From: Nitrospinaceae bacterium
GTDB taxonomy: Bacteria; Nitrospinota; Nitrospinia; Nitrospinales; VA-1
DNA length: 64,000 nucleotides
Assembly (NCBI GenBank): GCA_029261655.1
Contig: JAJDAY010000017.1
Coordinates: 62,001 to 126,000 of the forward strand
Direction of reading: 5' to 3'
Shown here one piece after another: positions 17,175 to 25,694 of the stretch (position 1 is its first letter; the number at the start of each line of letters is the position of its first letter). Under the pieces are notes generated by a model. The model saw nothing but the letters and a program-made list of their open reading frames with translations, was not told where the DNA came from and did not search any database. The position numbers and the translations under genes were made by a program.

Positions 17175-17867
17175 ATGTCTGAAGAAAGTATCCTGATTGT
17201 CGAGGACGAAAAAGACATTCAAGAGTTGGTTCGGTACAACCTGTCCAAGGAAGGTTATCGGGTGACGTGCGCTGATTCCGGGGAAGCAGGGTTGAAGAGT
17301 GTTCAATCCCAGCATCCAGACCTGGTGATTCTGGACCTGATGTTACCCGGAGTGGATGGATTGGAAGTTTGTCGGCGCATGAAAACGGATTTGGCGACGG
17401 CGCATATACCCATCATAATGCTCACCGCCAAGGGGGATGAGTCGGATATCGTTGTCGGGTTGGAAATGGGCGCAGATGATTATGTGACAAAGCCCTTTAG
17501 CTTGAAAGTTTTTTTGACGCGGGTTCGCGCTGTGCTTCGAAGGAGTAAAAGCGAACCCCCCGGTGAAAGTGAAGAAGAAATATTACGATTTTCTGAGCTG
17601 GTGATACATCCCGGTCGGCATGAGGTGTTTGTGGATGAAAAACCCGTTGCCCTGACTTTCACTGAATTCTTTATTCTAAAATATTTAGCAACCCGTCCCG
17701 GATGGGTATTTACCCGTCTTCAGATTGTCCAGGCTATTCGGGGAGACGGTTATTCTACATCTGAGCGATCCGTTGATTTCCAGATCGTGGGTTTGCGCAA
17801 GAAACTGGAAGGGGCGGCTAGGTACATCGAAACGGTTCGCGGTGTTGGTTATCGATTCAAGGAATGA
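17175..17867 (+). CDS. phoB: Phosphate response regulator PhoB (OmpR family)
   Basis: A 230-residue two-domain regulator. The receiver has DEKD near residues 11-14, the phospho-acceptor Asp in VILDLMLPG (about residue 54), and K in VTKPFS. The winged-helix effector spans residues 130-228 (LTFTEFFILKYLATRPGWVF, SERSVDFQIVGLRKKL). It is followed after 4 bases by the sensor kinase, so this is the PhoB-PhoR pair. Name based on the pst-phoU context. Confidence 0.9.
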   Translation: MSEESILIVEDEKDIQELVRYNLSKEGYRVTCADSGEAGLKSVQSQHPDLVILDLMLPGVDGLEVCRRMKTDLATAHIPIIMLTAKGDESDIVVGLEMGADDYVTKPFSLKVFLTRVRAVLRRSKSEPPGESEEEILRFSELVIHPGRHEVFVDEKPVALTFTEFFILKYLATRPGWVFTRLQIVQAIRGDGYSTSERSVDFQIVGLRKKLEGAARYIETVRGVGYRFKE

Positions 17868-17871
17868 CCCC

Positions 17872-19653
17872 ATGGTTAAGAAGAAAATCTTATGGCAGCT
17901 TTACCCCACCTACCTGTTGATCACCCTGGCGGCTGTAACAGCGGTGGGCTGGTATTCCATGAGTTCCCTCAGGGATTTTCATATTGACCGGATATCCGGG
18001 GACCTTGAGGTTCGGGCCCGGCTGGTTGAGCGTCTGGTCGCAAAAAAGTTGTCTGCCAAAAATATCTCCTCCCTGGATGCTCTGAGCAAGGAAGTCGGCA
18101 AAAGTGCTTCCATGCGGGTGACTCTGATCGGTCCTTCCGGCCAGATCCTGGGGGATTCTCACGAAGACCCGGCGCGAATGGACAACCATTCCGATCGCCC
18201 GGAAGTAAAAGAGGCCATTTCGGGCAAAATTGGCACATCGACCCGCTACAGCCAAACGGTCAATGAAAAATTACTCTATCTTGCCGTTCCTGTTTTTCAA
18301 AATGGCGAAGTCCTGGGAATTGTCAGGACATCCCTTCCGGTCACATTTATAGACGAGGTCCTGCATTCCATAGAGGTCAAGATTTTCTGGGCAGGGTTGG
18401 CAATCGCGCTGCTGGCGGCTGTCATCAGCCTTGTGGTTTCCCGGCGCATCAGTCGGCCGCTCGAAGGCATGAAACGCGCCGCCGAAGAATTTTCTCACGG
18501 AGACTTGACCCGAAAAATTTCAGCAAACGATTCTTTTGAAATGGCCGGGTTGGCGGATGCTCTCAACAAAATGGCACACCAATTGGATTGGCGTATCCGT
18601 AGCATCACCGAAGAGAGGAATGAACGCGAGGCGATCCTGTTAAGCATGACCGAAGGTGTTTTCGCGGTGGATGGGGCGGAACGGTTGATCAGCATGAACC
18701 AGGCCGCGGCCCAATTTATTGGGGTGGATCCTAAAAATTCCAAAAGAAGACATATTCAGGAAGTGGTGAGAAATAATGATCTTCAAAAACTCGTGAAAAG
18801 AGCCTTGAATAGCTCGGACGTGGTGGAAGCCGATTTTGAAATGAGGGGTCCCAGGGAGCGAAGCCTGCAGGCCCGTGGAACGGTTTTAAAAGACGCAAGT
18901 GATAACTGCATCGGTGCAGTGATTGTTTTGAACGACGTGACCGACCTTCGGCGTCTGGAAAACATGCGGAGCGATTTTGTCGCCAATGTTTCTCATGAAA
19001 TCAAGACCCCCATCACTTCGATCAAAGGATTTGTAGAAACTCTGCTGGAAGGCGCGATCAACAATCCGGAAGATGCTTCCCGCTTTTTGGAAATCATCGC
19101 CCGCCAGGTCGACCGGTTGAATGCCATCATTGATGATCTTCTCAGTCTTTCCCGACTGGAGCATGATTCCGATCGTTTTGCCATCACCATGGAAGATGCC
19201 GGATTGAAAGGGGTGTTGCAATCCTCCATTCAGGCTTGCGAGGACCGGGCGGCCAAACAAAATGCCACCGTGGAATTGATTTGCGATGAAAATCTGCAAG
19301 CGAAAATAAACCCGCAATTGTTGGAGCAAGCGGTCATCAACCTGGTGGACAACGCGATCAAATATAGCGGTACTGAAAAGCGGGTGGAGGTTTCGTGCAA
19401 ACAGGAGTCCGACGAAATCGTCATTCAGGTTCGGGACTGGGGGGGCGGGATCGGGAAAGAACATTTATCTCGCCTGTTCGAACGATTTTACCGTGTCGAT
19501 AAAGCTCGAAGCCGGGATCTCGGAGGGACTGGCCTCGGTCTCGCCATTGTTAAACACATTGCCCAGGTCCATAAAGGCTCTGTCAAGGCGGACAGCGTTT
19601 TAGGAAGGGGAAGTGTGTTTTCGATTCATCTGCCAAAAATAATTATTTCCTGA
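17872..19653 (+). CDS. phoR: Phosphate sensor histidine kinase PhoR
   Basis: A 593-residue kinase. TM1 lies near residues 7-28. A periplasmic sensor region follows to about residue 160, and TM2 is near 165-188. After this come HAMP (SRRISRPLEGMKRAAEEFS), PAS (ILLSMTEGVFAVDGAERLI), HisKA with catalytic His (VANVSHEIKTPITSIKGF), and HATPase (NLVDNAIKYS, GGTGLGLAIVKHI). The start at 17872 is four bases after phoB. An in-frame extension upstream would overlap phoB by about 140 bases and lacks family similarity. The periplasmic domain is larger than in E. coli PhoR and resembles extended PhoR of other phyla. Confidence 0.9.
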   Translation: MVKKKILWQLYPTYLLITLAAVTAVGWYSMSSLRDFHIDRISGDLEVRARLVERLVAKKLSAKNISSLDALSKEVGKSASMRVTLIGPSGQILGDSHEDPARMDNHSDRPEVKEAISGKIGTSTRYSQTVNEKLLYLAVPVFQNGEVLGIVRTSLPVTFIDEVLHSIEVKIFWAGLAIALLAAVISLVVSRRISRPLEGMKRAAEEFSHGDLTRKISANDSFEMAGLADALNKMAHQLDWRIRSITEERNEREAILLSMTEGVFAVDGAERLISMNQAAAQFIGVDPKNSKRRHIQEVVRNNDLQKLVKRALNSSDVVEADFEMRGPRERSLQARGTVLKDASDNCIGAVIVLNDVTDLRRLENMRSDFVANVSHEIKTPITSIKGFVETLLEGAINNPEDASRFLEIIARQVDRLNAIIDDLLSLSRLEHDSDRFAITMEDAGLKGVLQSSIQACEDRAAKQNATVELICDENLQAKINPQLLEQAVINLVDNAIKYSGTEKRVEVSCKQESDEIVIQVRDWGGGIGKEHLSRLFERFYRVDKARSRDLGGTGLGLAIVKHIAQVHKGSVKADSVLGRGSVFSIHLPKIIIS

Positions 19654-19989
19654 AAGTCTTTTTGTGACTGTGGAAAGAATGATATGAATTTTGTTTGATT
19701 CCGAATTTATTATAGTGCCCGGATTGGCGATAAAATTCCAGTCACAAGACTCCCCTGGTTAGACAGACGCGTTTCCTTGCGTGTGAATAGAGGCATTTTT
19801 CATTGATTTAGCGTGCCTCCAAATTTGCGATTCTGGTCCATCCTTAACGATGGCCCGTATGCAGTAGGACGTTGGGAGTATGAATTATTCCATATTTCAA
19901 ACTATTTACTTTGCCCATTTTAGATTCAGATTAGGTACTATTCCAGTCGGAAAATCGTCTTGTAGTATAACCTTCCAGCAACCAGTTAA
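19654..19989. other. Intergenic, nothing recognised
   Basis: Between phoR and the kinase-like gene no frame, RNA or repeat could be supported. Confidence 0.4.
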
Positions 19990-20718
19990 ATGAGCCTTGC
20001 AAAAATAAAAGAATTTAATTTGCCCGTAGGAAAATCCATTGCGGGAAAATACAAGGTCATTTCCAGGCTGGGCTCCGGCTGGGAGGGAGAAGTATACAAA
20101 ATATATGAGGTCAAAACGGGAATTGAAAAAGCAGCCAAGTTATTTTTCCCGCACAGGAACCTGAAAGATAAGGCCGCAAAAAAATACGCACAAAAATTAC
20201 ATAAATTGCGTCAATGTTCTTTGCTCATTCAATATCACACACAAGAAGAAATCTTCTATAAAAAAATTCCGATCACTGTTTTAATTTCTGAATATGTAGA
20301 AGGGGTTCTTTTGTCCGAATTTCTTCTGAATTTTCGGGGAAAGAAAATGGCCCCGTATATAGCCCTTCATCTGCTTTACGCTTTGACTAAAGGAATCGAA
20401 GAAATCCATCTGAGAAACGAGTATCATGGCGACCTGCACACCGACAATATTATTGTAAATAAATTTGGCCTCAACTTTGGACTCAAGGTTTTAGATTTGC
20501 TCCATTATGGAAACCCTAAACCTGAATTTCTGAAGGATGATTTGGTGGGTCTTATTGAAATTTTCCATGAAGTTTTGGGTGGAAGCAAAAACTATTCTAA
20601 ACACCCTCAAGTTATTAAACATATCTGTAGCGGTCTCAAAAAGAGTATAATTCTAAAAAAATTTAAAACAGTATCTCAACTGAGAGAACACCTGGAAATA
20701 TTGGATTGGACCTTTTAA
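19990..20718 (+). CDS. Small protein-kinase-like protein with atypical metal motif
   Basis: A 242-residue protein-kinase fold. The glycine-rich loop is RLGSGWEGEVYKI (residues 26-38), the ATP Lys lies in KAAKLFFP, and the catalytic loop is HGDLHTDNIIV with Asp and Asn in place. Where DFG is expected it has DLLHYG, so the metal Asp may be present but the motif is not canonical. The protein ends soon after the N part of the C lobe and is shorter than usual kinases. No partner is evident. It sits just before the decayed tRNA fragment, at the edge of the variable region. The SD is weak. Confidence 0.65.
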   Translation: MSLAKIKEFNLPVGKSIAGKYKVISRLGSGWEGEVYKIYEVKTGIEKAAKLFFPHRNLKDKAAKKYAQKLHKLRQCSLLIQYHTQEEIFYKKIPITVLISEYVEGVLLSEFLLNFRGKKMAPYIALHLLYALTKGIEEIHLRNEYHGDLHTDNIIVNKFGLNFGLKVLDLLHYGNPKPEFLKDDLVGLIEIFHEVLGGSKNYSKHPQVIKHICSGLKKSIILKKFKTVSQLREHLEILDWTF

Positions 20719-20839
20719 CTCCCAGAGAAAACTAGATGAAAGTCGCGGTCATTTAAAACAAATCCCAGGACAATGAGGGAGTTCACAACTAGAAGGAGGG
20801 GTTTGAGATGAAGGGCTTGATGTAAAACTGGTAAAACTT

Positions 20840-20897
20840 TGTTTTGCTGGAGCTATCGGGCGTAATTGAACCGCCGACCCACTGATTACGAAACAGC
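20840..20897 (-). pseudogene. Decayed 3' half of tRNA-Thr (old attachment site)
   Basis: On the minus strand this stretch matches the 3' half of the intact tRNA-Thr genes at 25433 and 49525 (CCA end, T arm, anticodon loop) with about six substitutions over 50 bases, then diverges after the anticodon loop. It is the pattern left by integration into the 3' half of a tRNA gene, here mutated with age. Confidence 0.7.
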
Positions 20898-21424
20898 TTC
20901 CCCAGACCCTACCATCCCCTACTTGGCCCTAAATGAAACATATAATTTATTGATTTTCTTTAATTTAGGGTCTAGACCTAATAACCTTTCCCTAAGAAAC
21001 CCTGGCATTTTTTCCTAAATTTACCCTGAAAAAACCTTATTTAGGATTTTGGGAGAAGTATGTCCTCTTTTAAGAGAAAACAAAGGCAAGCGGTCAAAGC
21101 TGGTCCCGGTTCGCTGGTATCAGTTCGCCGACCTCCACCCGGGGCTCCACCTGCACCCATGCATGGAACCCAAAGGCACTCCCGGGGGACCCCCCTCCCA
21201 ACATGATATTGACCGACAATAATCAATAGGCTATAAACCAAATGTGTCTCTAATACGATCTTAACGTCTGCTAACGACCCAAAGCGGACATTCGCATGAA
21301 GAGTAAAAAATGGGCTTACAGAGAAGATATAAAGCCGGCTTTTCCTGATAATTTATCTTTAGCGAATTGCCAACTTTGGTCCTAATTCGTTTGAAGACCT
21401 ACAGCCGCAGAAAGTTTAGGAAAT
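20898..21424. other. Non-coding stretch with element remnants
   Basis: No credible gene. It contains the inverted pair TTTAGGGTCTAGACCTAA near 20962-20979, a segment (CTTTCCCTAAG...CCTAAATTTACC, 20986-21025) loosely like the arm region at the left end of element E1, and the second copy of the dispersed leader repeat. Confidence 0.35.
21030..21067 (+). repeat. Copy 2 of the dispersed ~38-bp 5'-leader-like repeat
   Basis: Near-identical to 8925-8962 (AAAAACCTTATTT, TTTTGGGAGAAG, ATGTCCTC). Here the ATG at 21060 opens a short proline/arginine-rich frame without known similarity, so this is probably a broken copy. Confidence 0.6.
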
Positions 21425-23611
21425 ATGTGGGCCGTAAAAAATTTTATAAATCCCGTGCCGGCGCTTACTTTTTTTACTTTCCGCCAAAATGCCTCTTCAA
21501 ATTCAATCCCTCCAGTTTTTATTTATCTTACGTTTTTGGTTCCTTCCATTTTGTTTTTGATTTTGACGCTAACAGTCTGGAAGGGTTACGCTCAGGCCGG
21601 TGATTTTGAGGAAAAAGAAGAGCGGCTCTTTAACACACTGCCTCCCCTCAATGTATTCGCCGTCCGTTCGCGGAAAAAGTCAGTTGACATTCCTGCCGCC
21701 GTCGACAAAGTGGAAGGACCCGAAGTTCAGCTTGGCCGGCAGGCCCTGACCCTGGATGAGCCTTTGACCTCTCTTCCGGGCCTGTTTTTCCAGAATCAAT
21801 CCAACTTCGCCCAGGATCTCAGGATTTCCATCCGTGGGTTTGGAGCGCGTTCTCCGTTTGGTGTGCGAGGGGTCAAGGTTCTGGTCGACGGAATTCCATA
21901 TACCATGCCCGACGGTCAGACCCAGTTGGATTCTATCGATCCGGGAATCATCGATTCCGTTGAAGTGATCCGCGGACCTTCTTCCTCGCTTTACGGAAAT
22001 GCTTCGGGAGGTGTTATTTCTTTTGTAACCGAAGAGGGGCCGGATGCTCCCCTGAAATTTAATCCGCGATTCACTGTAGGAGAATTCGGATTCAAAAAAT
22101 ATCAAATGAAAATGGGCGGCAGTGCCGATTCGATGAATTATAATTTTTATGCCTCGCATCTGCAATTGGATGGATTTCGTGAAAACAGTGCCACGGAAAA
22201 CACCTTGCTTTTCGGAAAATTCAGGATTTATCCAGATGAAAAATCGGACTGGACGTTTTCTGTCTCCCAATTCAATTCGCCACTCGCCGAAGACCCTGGA
22301 GCCTTAACTCGAGAGGAAGCCGATGCCAACCCGGAACAGGCCAATGCCAGCAACCTGCTGTTCTCGGCGGGGGAACAGGTGAGTGAGCAAAACCTGGGTG
22401 CCATTTACAAACGAAATTTGACGGATCAGCTTGAAGGGGTATTGAGCCTGCATTTGAACCATAGAAATTTTTCTAACAAACTTCCTTTCACCAGCGGCGG
22501 GATCGTCGAGTTTGAAAGACTGGCTCCGGGATTTGGACTCAAGACCGTTTGGGATGCCAAACCGTTTGCTTTACCCAATCGGTTGATTTCGGGAGTCGAT
22601 TTTTTCTATCAGCGCGACAACCGAAAACGATTCGATAACAACCTGGGTCGGAAAGGAACCCAAACTCTGGATCAGATAGAAAACGTTCTCACGGTGGGGC
22701 CTTATTTGCGTGATGAACTACGGCTTTTCCCTTGGCTTGATGTGGCCGTCGGGGGGCGCTTTGACTGGGTGCGTTTTGAACTGGAAGACACATTTTTAGG
22801 GGATGGAGATCAATCGGATTCTCGCAATCTCTCGGAGTTCAGCGGAACCGCAGGAGCGGTGATTCATTTGAGTGAATCACTGCATTTATATGGCAATGTG
22901 GCCACGGCTTTTGAAGTCCCGAGCACAACGGAGCTGACTGTGAATCCTTCAGGAGGGCCGGGGTTCAATCCCGACCTGGATGCCCAGAAGTCCATCAGTT
23001 ATGAAGTGGGGGTGAAGGGCGAAAGGCAGAAAATCTTTCAATATGATCTGGCGCTTTTTTTTATTGAATCAAGCGATGAACTGGTTCCGTTCGAACTGCC
23101 GGGATCTCCGGGACGAAATTTTTTTAAAAATGCAGGGGAATCTGAAAGGAAGGGGTTGGAAGCCAAACTCCATTTTCAGCCTACAGCGCGTATGAGCGGT
23201 ACCTTATCGTACAGCTTTTCTGATTTCAAGTTTACCGAGTTTGTATCGAATGGGATAGACGTTGGGGGAAACCGGATTCCCGGTATTGCTGAGCACAGGG
23301 TAGCGGGAACCCTGAGTGCAACCTCCGAGCAGGGTTTTTTTGGTAGATTTGAATTTCAAACCGTCGGCGATTTTTTTGTCGACAACGAAAACACCACCCG
23401 CAATGCTTCCTATACCACGACCCGCCTGATGCTTGGGCGAGAAGGAGAAATGGGGCCTTTTCTCTGGTCGGTCTTTCTGGGATTGAACAATCTGCTGGAT
23501 AAAAACTATAATGCCAACACGAGAATCAATGCAAGGGGGGGGCGGTTTTTTGAACCCGCATCCCCTTTCAATGTTTACGGCGGAGTGTCTCTAGTTTACA
23601 GACCCTTTTAG
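21425..23611 (+). CDS. TonB-dependent outer-membrane receptor
   Basis: A protein of up to 728 residues. A hydrophobic export signal appears at about residues 33-57 (ending YAQA), so the true start may be downstream of the first ATG; no strong SD distinguishes the options. The plug domain shows LTSLPGLFFQNQ, ISIRGFGARSPFGVRGVKVL, VDGIPYTMPDGQTQLDSIDP and RGPSSSLYGNASGGVISFVT. The rest alternates beta strands and ends in an aromatic (YRPF). It imports a siderophore or other large ligand, which cannot be specified. It sits inside the span of the decayed E0 relic but has chromosome-like composition. Confidence 0.88.
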   Translation: MWAVKNFINPVPALTFFTFRQNASSNSIPPVFIYLTFLVPSILFLILTLTVWKGYAQAGDFEEKEERLFNTLPPLNVFAVRSRKKSVDIPAAVDKVEGPEVQLGRQALTLDEPLTSLPGLFFQNQSNFAQDLRISIRGFGARSPFGVRGVKVLVDGIPYTMPDGQTQLDSIDPGIIDSVEVIRGPSSSLYGNASGGVISFVTEEGPDAPLKFNPRFTVGEFGFKKYQMKMGGSADSMNYNFYASHLQLDGFRENSATENTLLFGKFRIYPDEKSDWTFSVSQFNSPLAEDPGALTREEADANPEQANASNLLFSAGEQVSEQNLGAIYKRNLTDQLEGVLSLHLNHRNFSNKLPFTSGGIVEFERLAPGFGLKTVWDAKPFALPNRLISGVDFFYQRDNRKRFDNNLGRKGTQTLDQIENVLTVGPYLRDELRLFPWLDVAVGGRFDWVRFELEDTFLGDGDQSDSRNLSEFSGTAGAVIHLSESLHLYGNVATAFEVPSTTELTVNPSGGPGFNPDLDAQKSISYEVGVKGERQKIFQYDLALFFIESSDELVPFELPGSPGRNFFKNAGESERKGLEAKLHFQPTARMSGTLSYSFSDFKFTEFVSNGIDVGGNRIPGIAEHRVAGTLSATSEQGFFGRFEFQTVGDFFVDNENTTRNASYTTTRLMLGREGEMGPFLWSVFLGLNNLLDKNYNANTRINARGGRFFEPASPFNVYGGVSLVYRPF

Positions 23612-23666
23612 CGTGTCGAAGAGCAAAAAAGCGCCGAGAGGTACCATTTTCTGGAGAAATCTTAAA

Positions 23667-23753
23667 ATGAGAAACTTGGAAAAGCGCATTGCAAGACTGG
23701 AAGATGAGACACCATCGTATGGTCAGAGTAGTTCGTTGGAAATTCTCCTATAG
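23667..23753 (+). CDS. 28-residue coiled-coil mini-ORF
   Basis: MRNLEKRIARLEDETPSYGQ and eight further residues, preceded by GGAGAAATC. Very short proteins opening with this KRIARLE pattern are common in mobile elements, sometimes as N-terminal relics. A related mini-ORF follows. Confidence 0.3.
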   Translation: MRNLEKRIARLEDETPSYGQSSSLEILL

Positions 23754-23773
23754 AAAGGCAAACCATATTCGCC

Positions 23774-23905
23774 ATGATTGAGAATTATAGAAAAACAATA
23801 GAGACGGTCGACCATGAAAGCCGTATTGCGGTACTGGAAGGGGAACGGAGAAAGCGTGGGGGAAGTTCAAATGACGCCTTTTCTGGGAGATTTTTCTGAA
23901 TAGAA
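23774..23905 (+). CDS. 43-residue mini-ORF with RIAVLE motif, antisense to the acyltransferase 3' end
   Basis: It contains DHESRIAVLEGERRKRGG, which echoes KRIARLEDE in the preceding mini-ORF. It overlaps the end of the minus-strand acyltransferase frame. It probably belongs to the integrated-element debris around 23.6-23.9 kb. Confidence 0.3.
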
Positions 23906-25017
23906 CGATATATTTGTCTTAGTTGGTTTTCGATTACAAAACGTACTTTCTTCTTCTGCAAAAATATGTTTTGCATCTCATTACAATCAGTTGATAGGCT
24001 CTTTTTATATTCTACATCTCCCTCAAGAAAATCATACGTATTCAATCCTTTATCGGCACAATAAAGCGTCGAAAAATAATCACACATCATCCCCGGCAAA
24101 TAATGCCTGTCGGGTAAATAATTGTAACCGCCCTGGTAGCAGAATACATTGCGATTATATACGAAATTGTAATTAATGCCGATTGTGTCCTGCCCGCAAG
24201 TAACGTGTAATAATTGAATTTCATTGTTTTTAAAACGACTTGCAATAAGATCTCTATGAAACTTATAAAAATAATCGCTTGAAAATGCCCCGGGTTTTTC
24301 GCGATTTACCCACGTTATCTGATGAAGTTTTTTTAATTCGTCAAACATTACCAAGGCAGCATCTAAGGTCTGCGCAACATGGAACCGAACATCACCTAAT
24401 TTTTCATATTTTTTAATCGATCGACGAATTTTTTTTTGCCGGGATTTACTGAGTAAAGACAAATAATCCATGTCGGCCTCACGGACTTTTTTTAGATCAA
24501 CGTAGTAAGAGGGCGTTGTTTGTCGCAAAATATTGTAATTTTCCAGGAAGTTAGTATTAAATTCAATATTTGGAAAATTGCTGGATGCAATATTAGGGAA
24601 GTAAAACTCATCCCAATTTTTTATAGGCATTCGTTTAATAAAAGTTTCCAAAGATAATTCTATTTCAGGGTCTACGAGTATCGAATTGTATTCAATAGTT
24701 AATACGTCAAGGGATTTGTCCAATGATTTATTTAAGGAAACTTGGTGAGTGCTAAATACGCCGCGCCGGAATATTTTTTGACTACCAATAAAACAAGCGA
24801 ATATAGGTTTCTTATTGTTGAAGCCAACCATCAAAGAGAGGTTGCAATCATTTGGTAAGCTTTTTAGCCAAACTTCTTTCCAACCCCACGACAGAAAAAA
24901 ACTATGAGGACATTTGGCAAGCATATCATTCCAGATCTTTTTTACATCTTCAAATTGTGAGATCGGGTTGTATGATTTGATAGTTACTTCTTCTGCTTTT
25001 TTTGCGCTACCGGTCAT
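23785..25017 (-). CDS. BcsL/CelD-type GNAT acyltransferase (FemAB-like), C terminus possibly chimeric
   Basis: A 410-residue protein of the Acetyltransf_6 type: NPISQFEDVKKIWNDML and FFLSWGWKEVW in the N lobe, SKSRQKKIRRSIKKYEKLG, then the GNAT-like core GINYNFVYNRNVFCYQGGYN and LNTYDFLEGDVEYKKSL. Such enzymes transfer acyl or amino-acyl groups in envelope polysaccharide pathways. The last 30 residues (ELPPRFLRSPSSTAIRLSW) are the antisense of the RIAVLE mini-ORF and look unrelated to the family, so the original stop was probably lost when element debris joined here. AT-rich compared with the chromosome. Confidence 0.75.
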   Translation of the reverse strand: MTGSAKKAEEVTIKSYNPISQFEDVKKIWNDMLAKCPHSFFLSWGWKEVWLKSLPNDCNLSLMVGFNNKKPIFACFIGSQKIFRRGVFSTHQVSLNKSLDKSLDVLTIEYNSILVDPEIELSLETFIKRMPIKNWDEFYFPNIASSNFPNIEFNTNFLENYNILRQTTPSYYVDLKKVREADMDYLSLLSKSRQKKIRRSIKKYEKLGDVRFHVAQTLDAALVMFDELKKLHQITWVNREKPGAFSSDYFYKFHRDLIASRFKNNEIQLLHVTCGQDTIGINYNFVYNRNVFCYQGGYNYLPDRHYLPGMMCDYFSTLYCADKGLNTYDFLEGDVEYKKSLSTDCNEMQNIFLQKKKVRFVIENQLRQIYRSIQKNLPEKASFELPPRFLRSPSSTAIRLSWSTVSIVFL

Positions 25018-25359
25018 GAAGGAGATACCAATTCTGTCAAGATTTTTAGATCACAATTTCTAGTCGGATTCCACTCACAGAGCACGAGGTGTTTTTTCCC
25101 CAAGTATGATGAGTGAAGTTGGCATTCACAGCGTCAATTGTTTAATCAGGGTAGTAGTATTTTGTTTCTGTTTCGTTAAGGGAAAGTCAGGGGTTTATAA
25201 AAATTGGTATATTTGAGTTTGGGCGAAGGAGCTTTTGTGACCCCTGAGGGATGCTTTGACCGTAGGGTTTATCGGAGGATTTCGTAAGAAATGGGACAAT
25301 AATTGGACTTGATTCAGCCAGACCGCCTTTCCATTAATCCCAGATTAACTGACATTTTA

Positions 25360-25386
25360 TAGCGGTCCTGGAAAAATTATCATAGT
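25360..25386 (+). pseudogene. Remnant of an E2-type integrase 3' end
   Basis: These 27 bases (TAGCGGTCCTGGAAAAATTA plus TCATAGT) are identical to 49443-49469, which encode the last codons (AVLEKLS, stop) of the E2 integrase next to the tRNA. Here nothing of the rest of the gene remains. It lies 46 bases from an intact tRNA-Thr, the same arrangement as at 49.5 kb. The rest of 25018-25432 holds no gene. Confidence 0.8.
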
Positions 25387-25432
25387 CGGGTTAAATTGGC
25401 AGGGATGATTTGGCTCTAACTATTTGATTTAC

Positions 25433-25507
<75 letters not shown>

Positions 25508-25585
25508 TTTTTGGGTTTTGCCTGATTTTATAACCAGTTACACTTTTGTTTCTTTCCCTAAGTTTTACCTAAATTCTCCTCTTAC

Positions 25586-25607
25586 TGTACCAAGAGTGTA
25601 CCAAGAG
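25586..25607. repeat. Tandem 11-bp repeat, candidate integrase arm sites
   Basis: TGTACCAAGAG occurs twice back to back (25586-25596, 25597-25607), 80 bases inside the left attachment site. The related GTACCATGG doublet is at 37994-38013 near the right end. Confidence 0.55.
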
Positions 25608-25654
25608 GCACTGTTGATAATTTGTTTAACTACACACCCAATCATTTCTGATTA

Positions 25655-25694
25655 AATTAAAAGAAAGCCGCCGCCGCCGCGGTTTTTATTTGAA
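25655..25694. terminator. GC-rich (GCC)n tract after the Fic gene
   Basis: GCCGCCGCCGCCGCGG flanked by A-rich and T-rich runs on its two sides. It can fold into a short CCGC/GCGG stem with a T run on either strand, so it may terminate transcription in both directions. It is the only strongly GC-rich patch in this AT-rich area. Confidence 0.4.
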
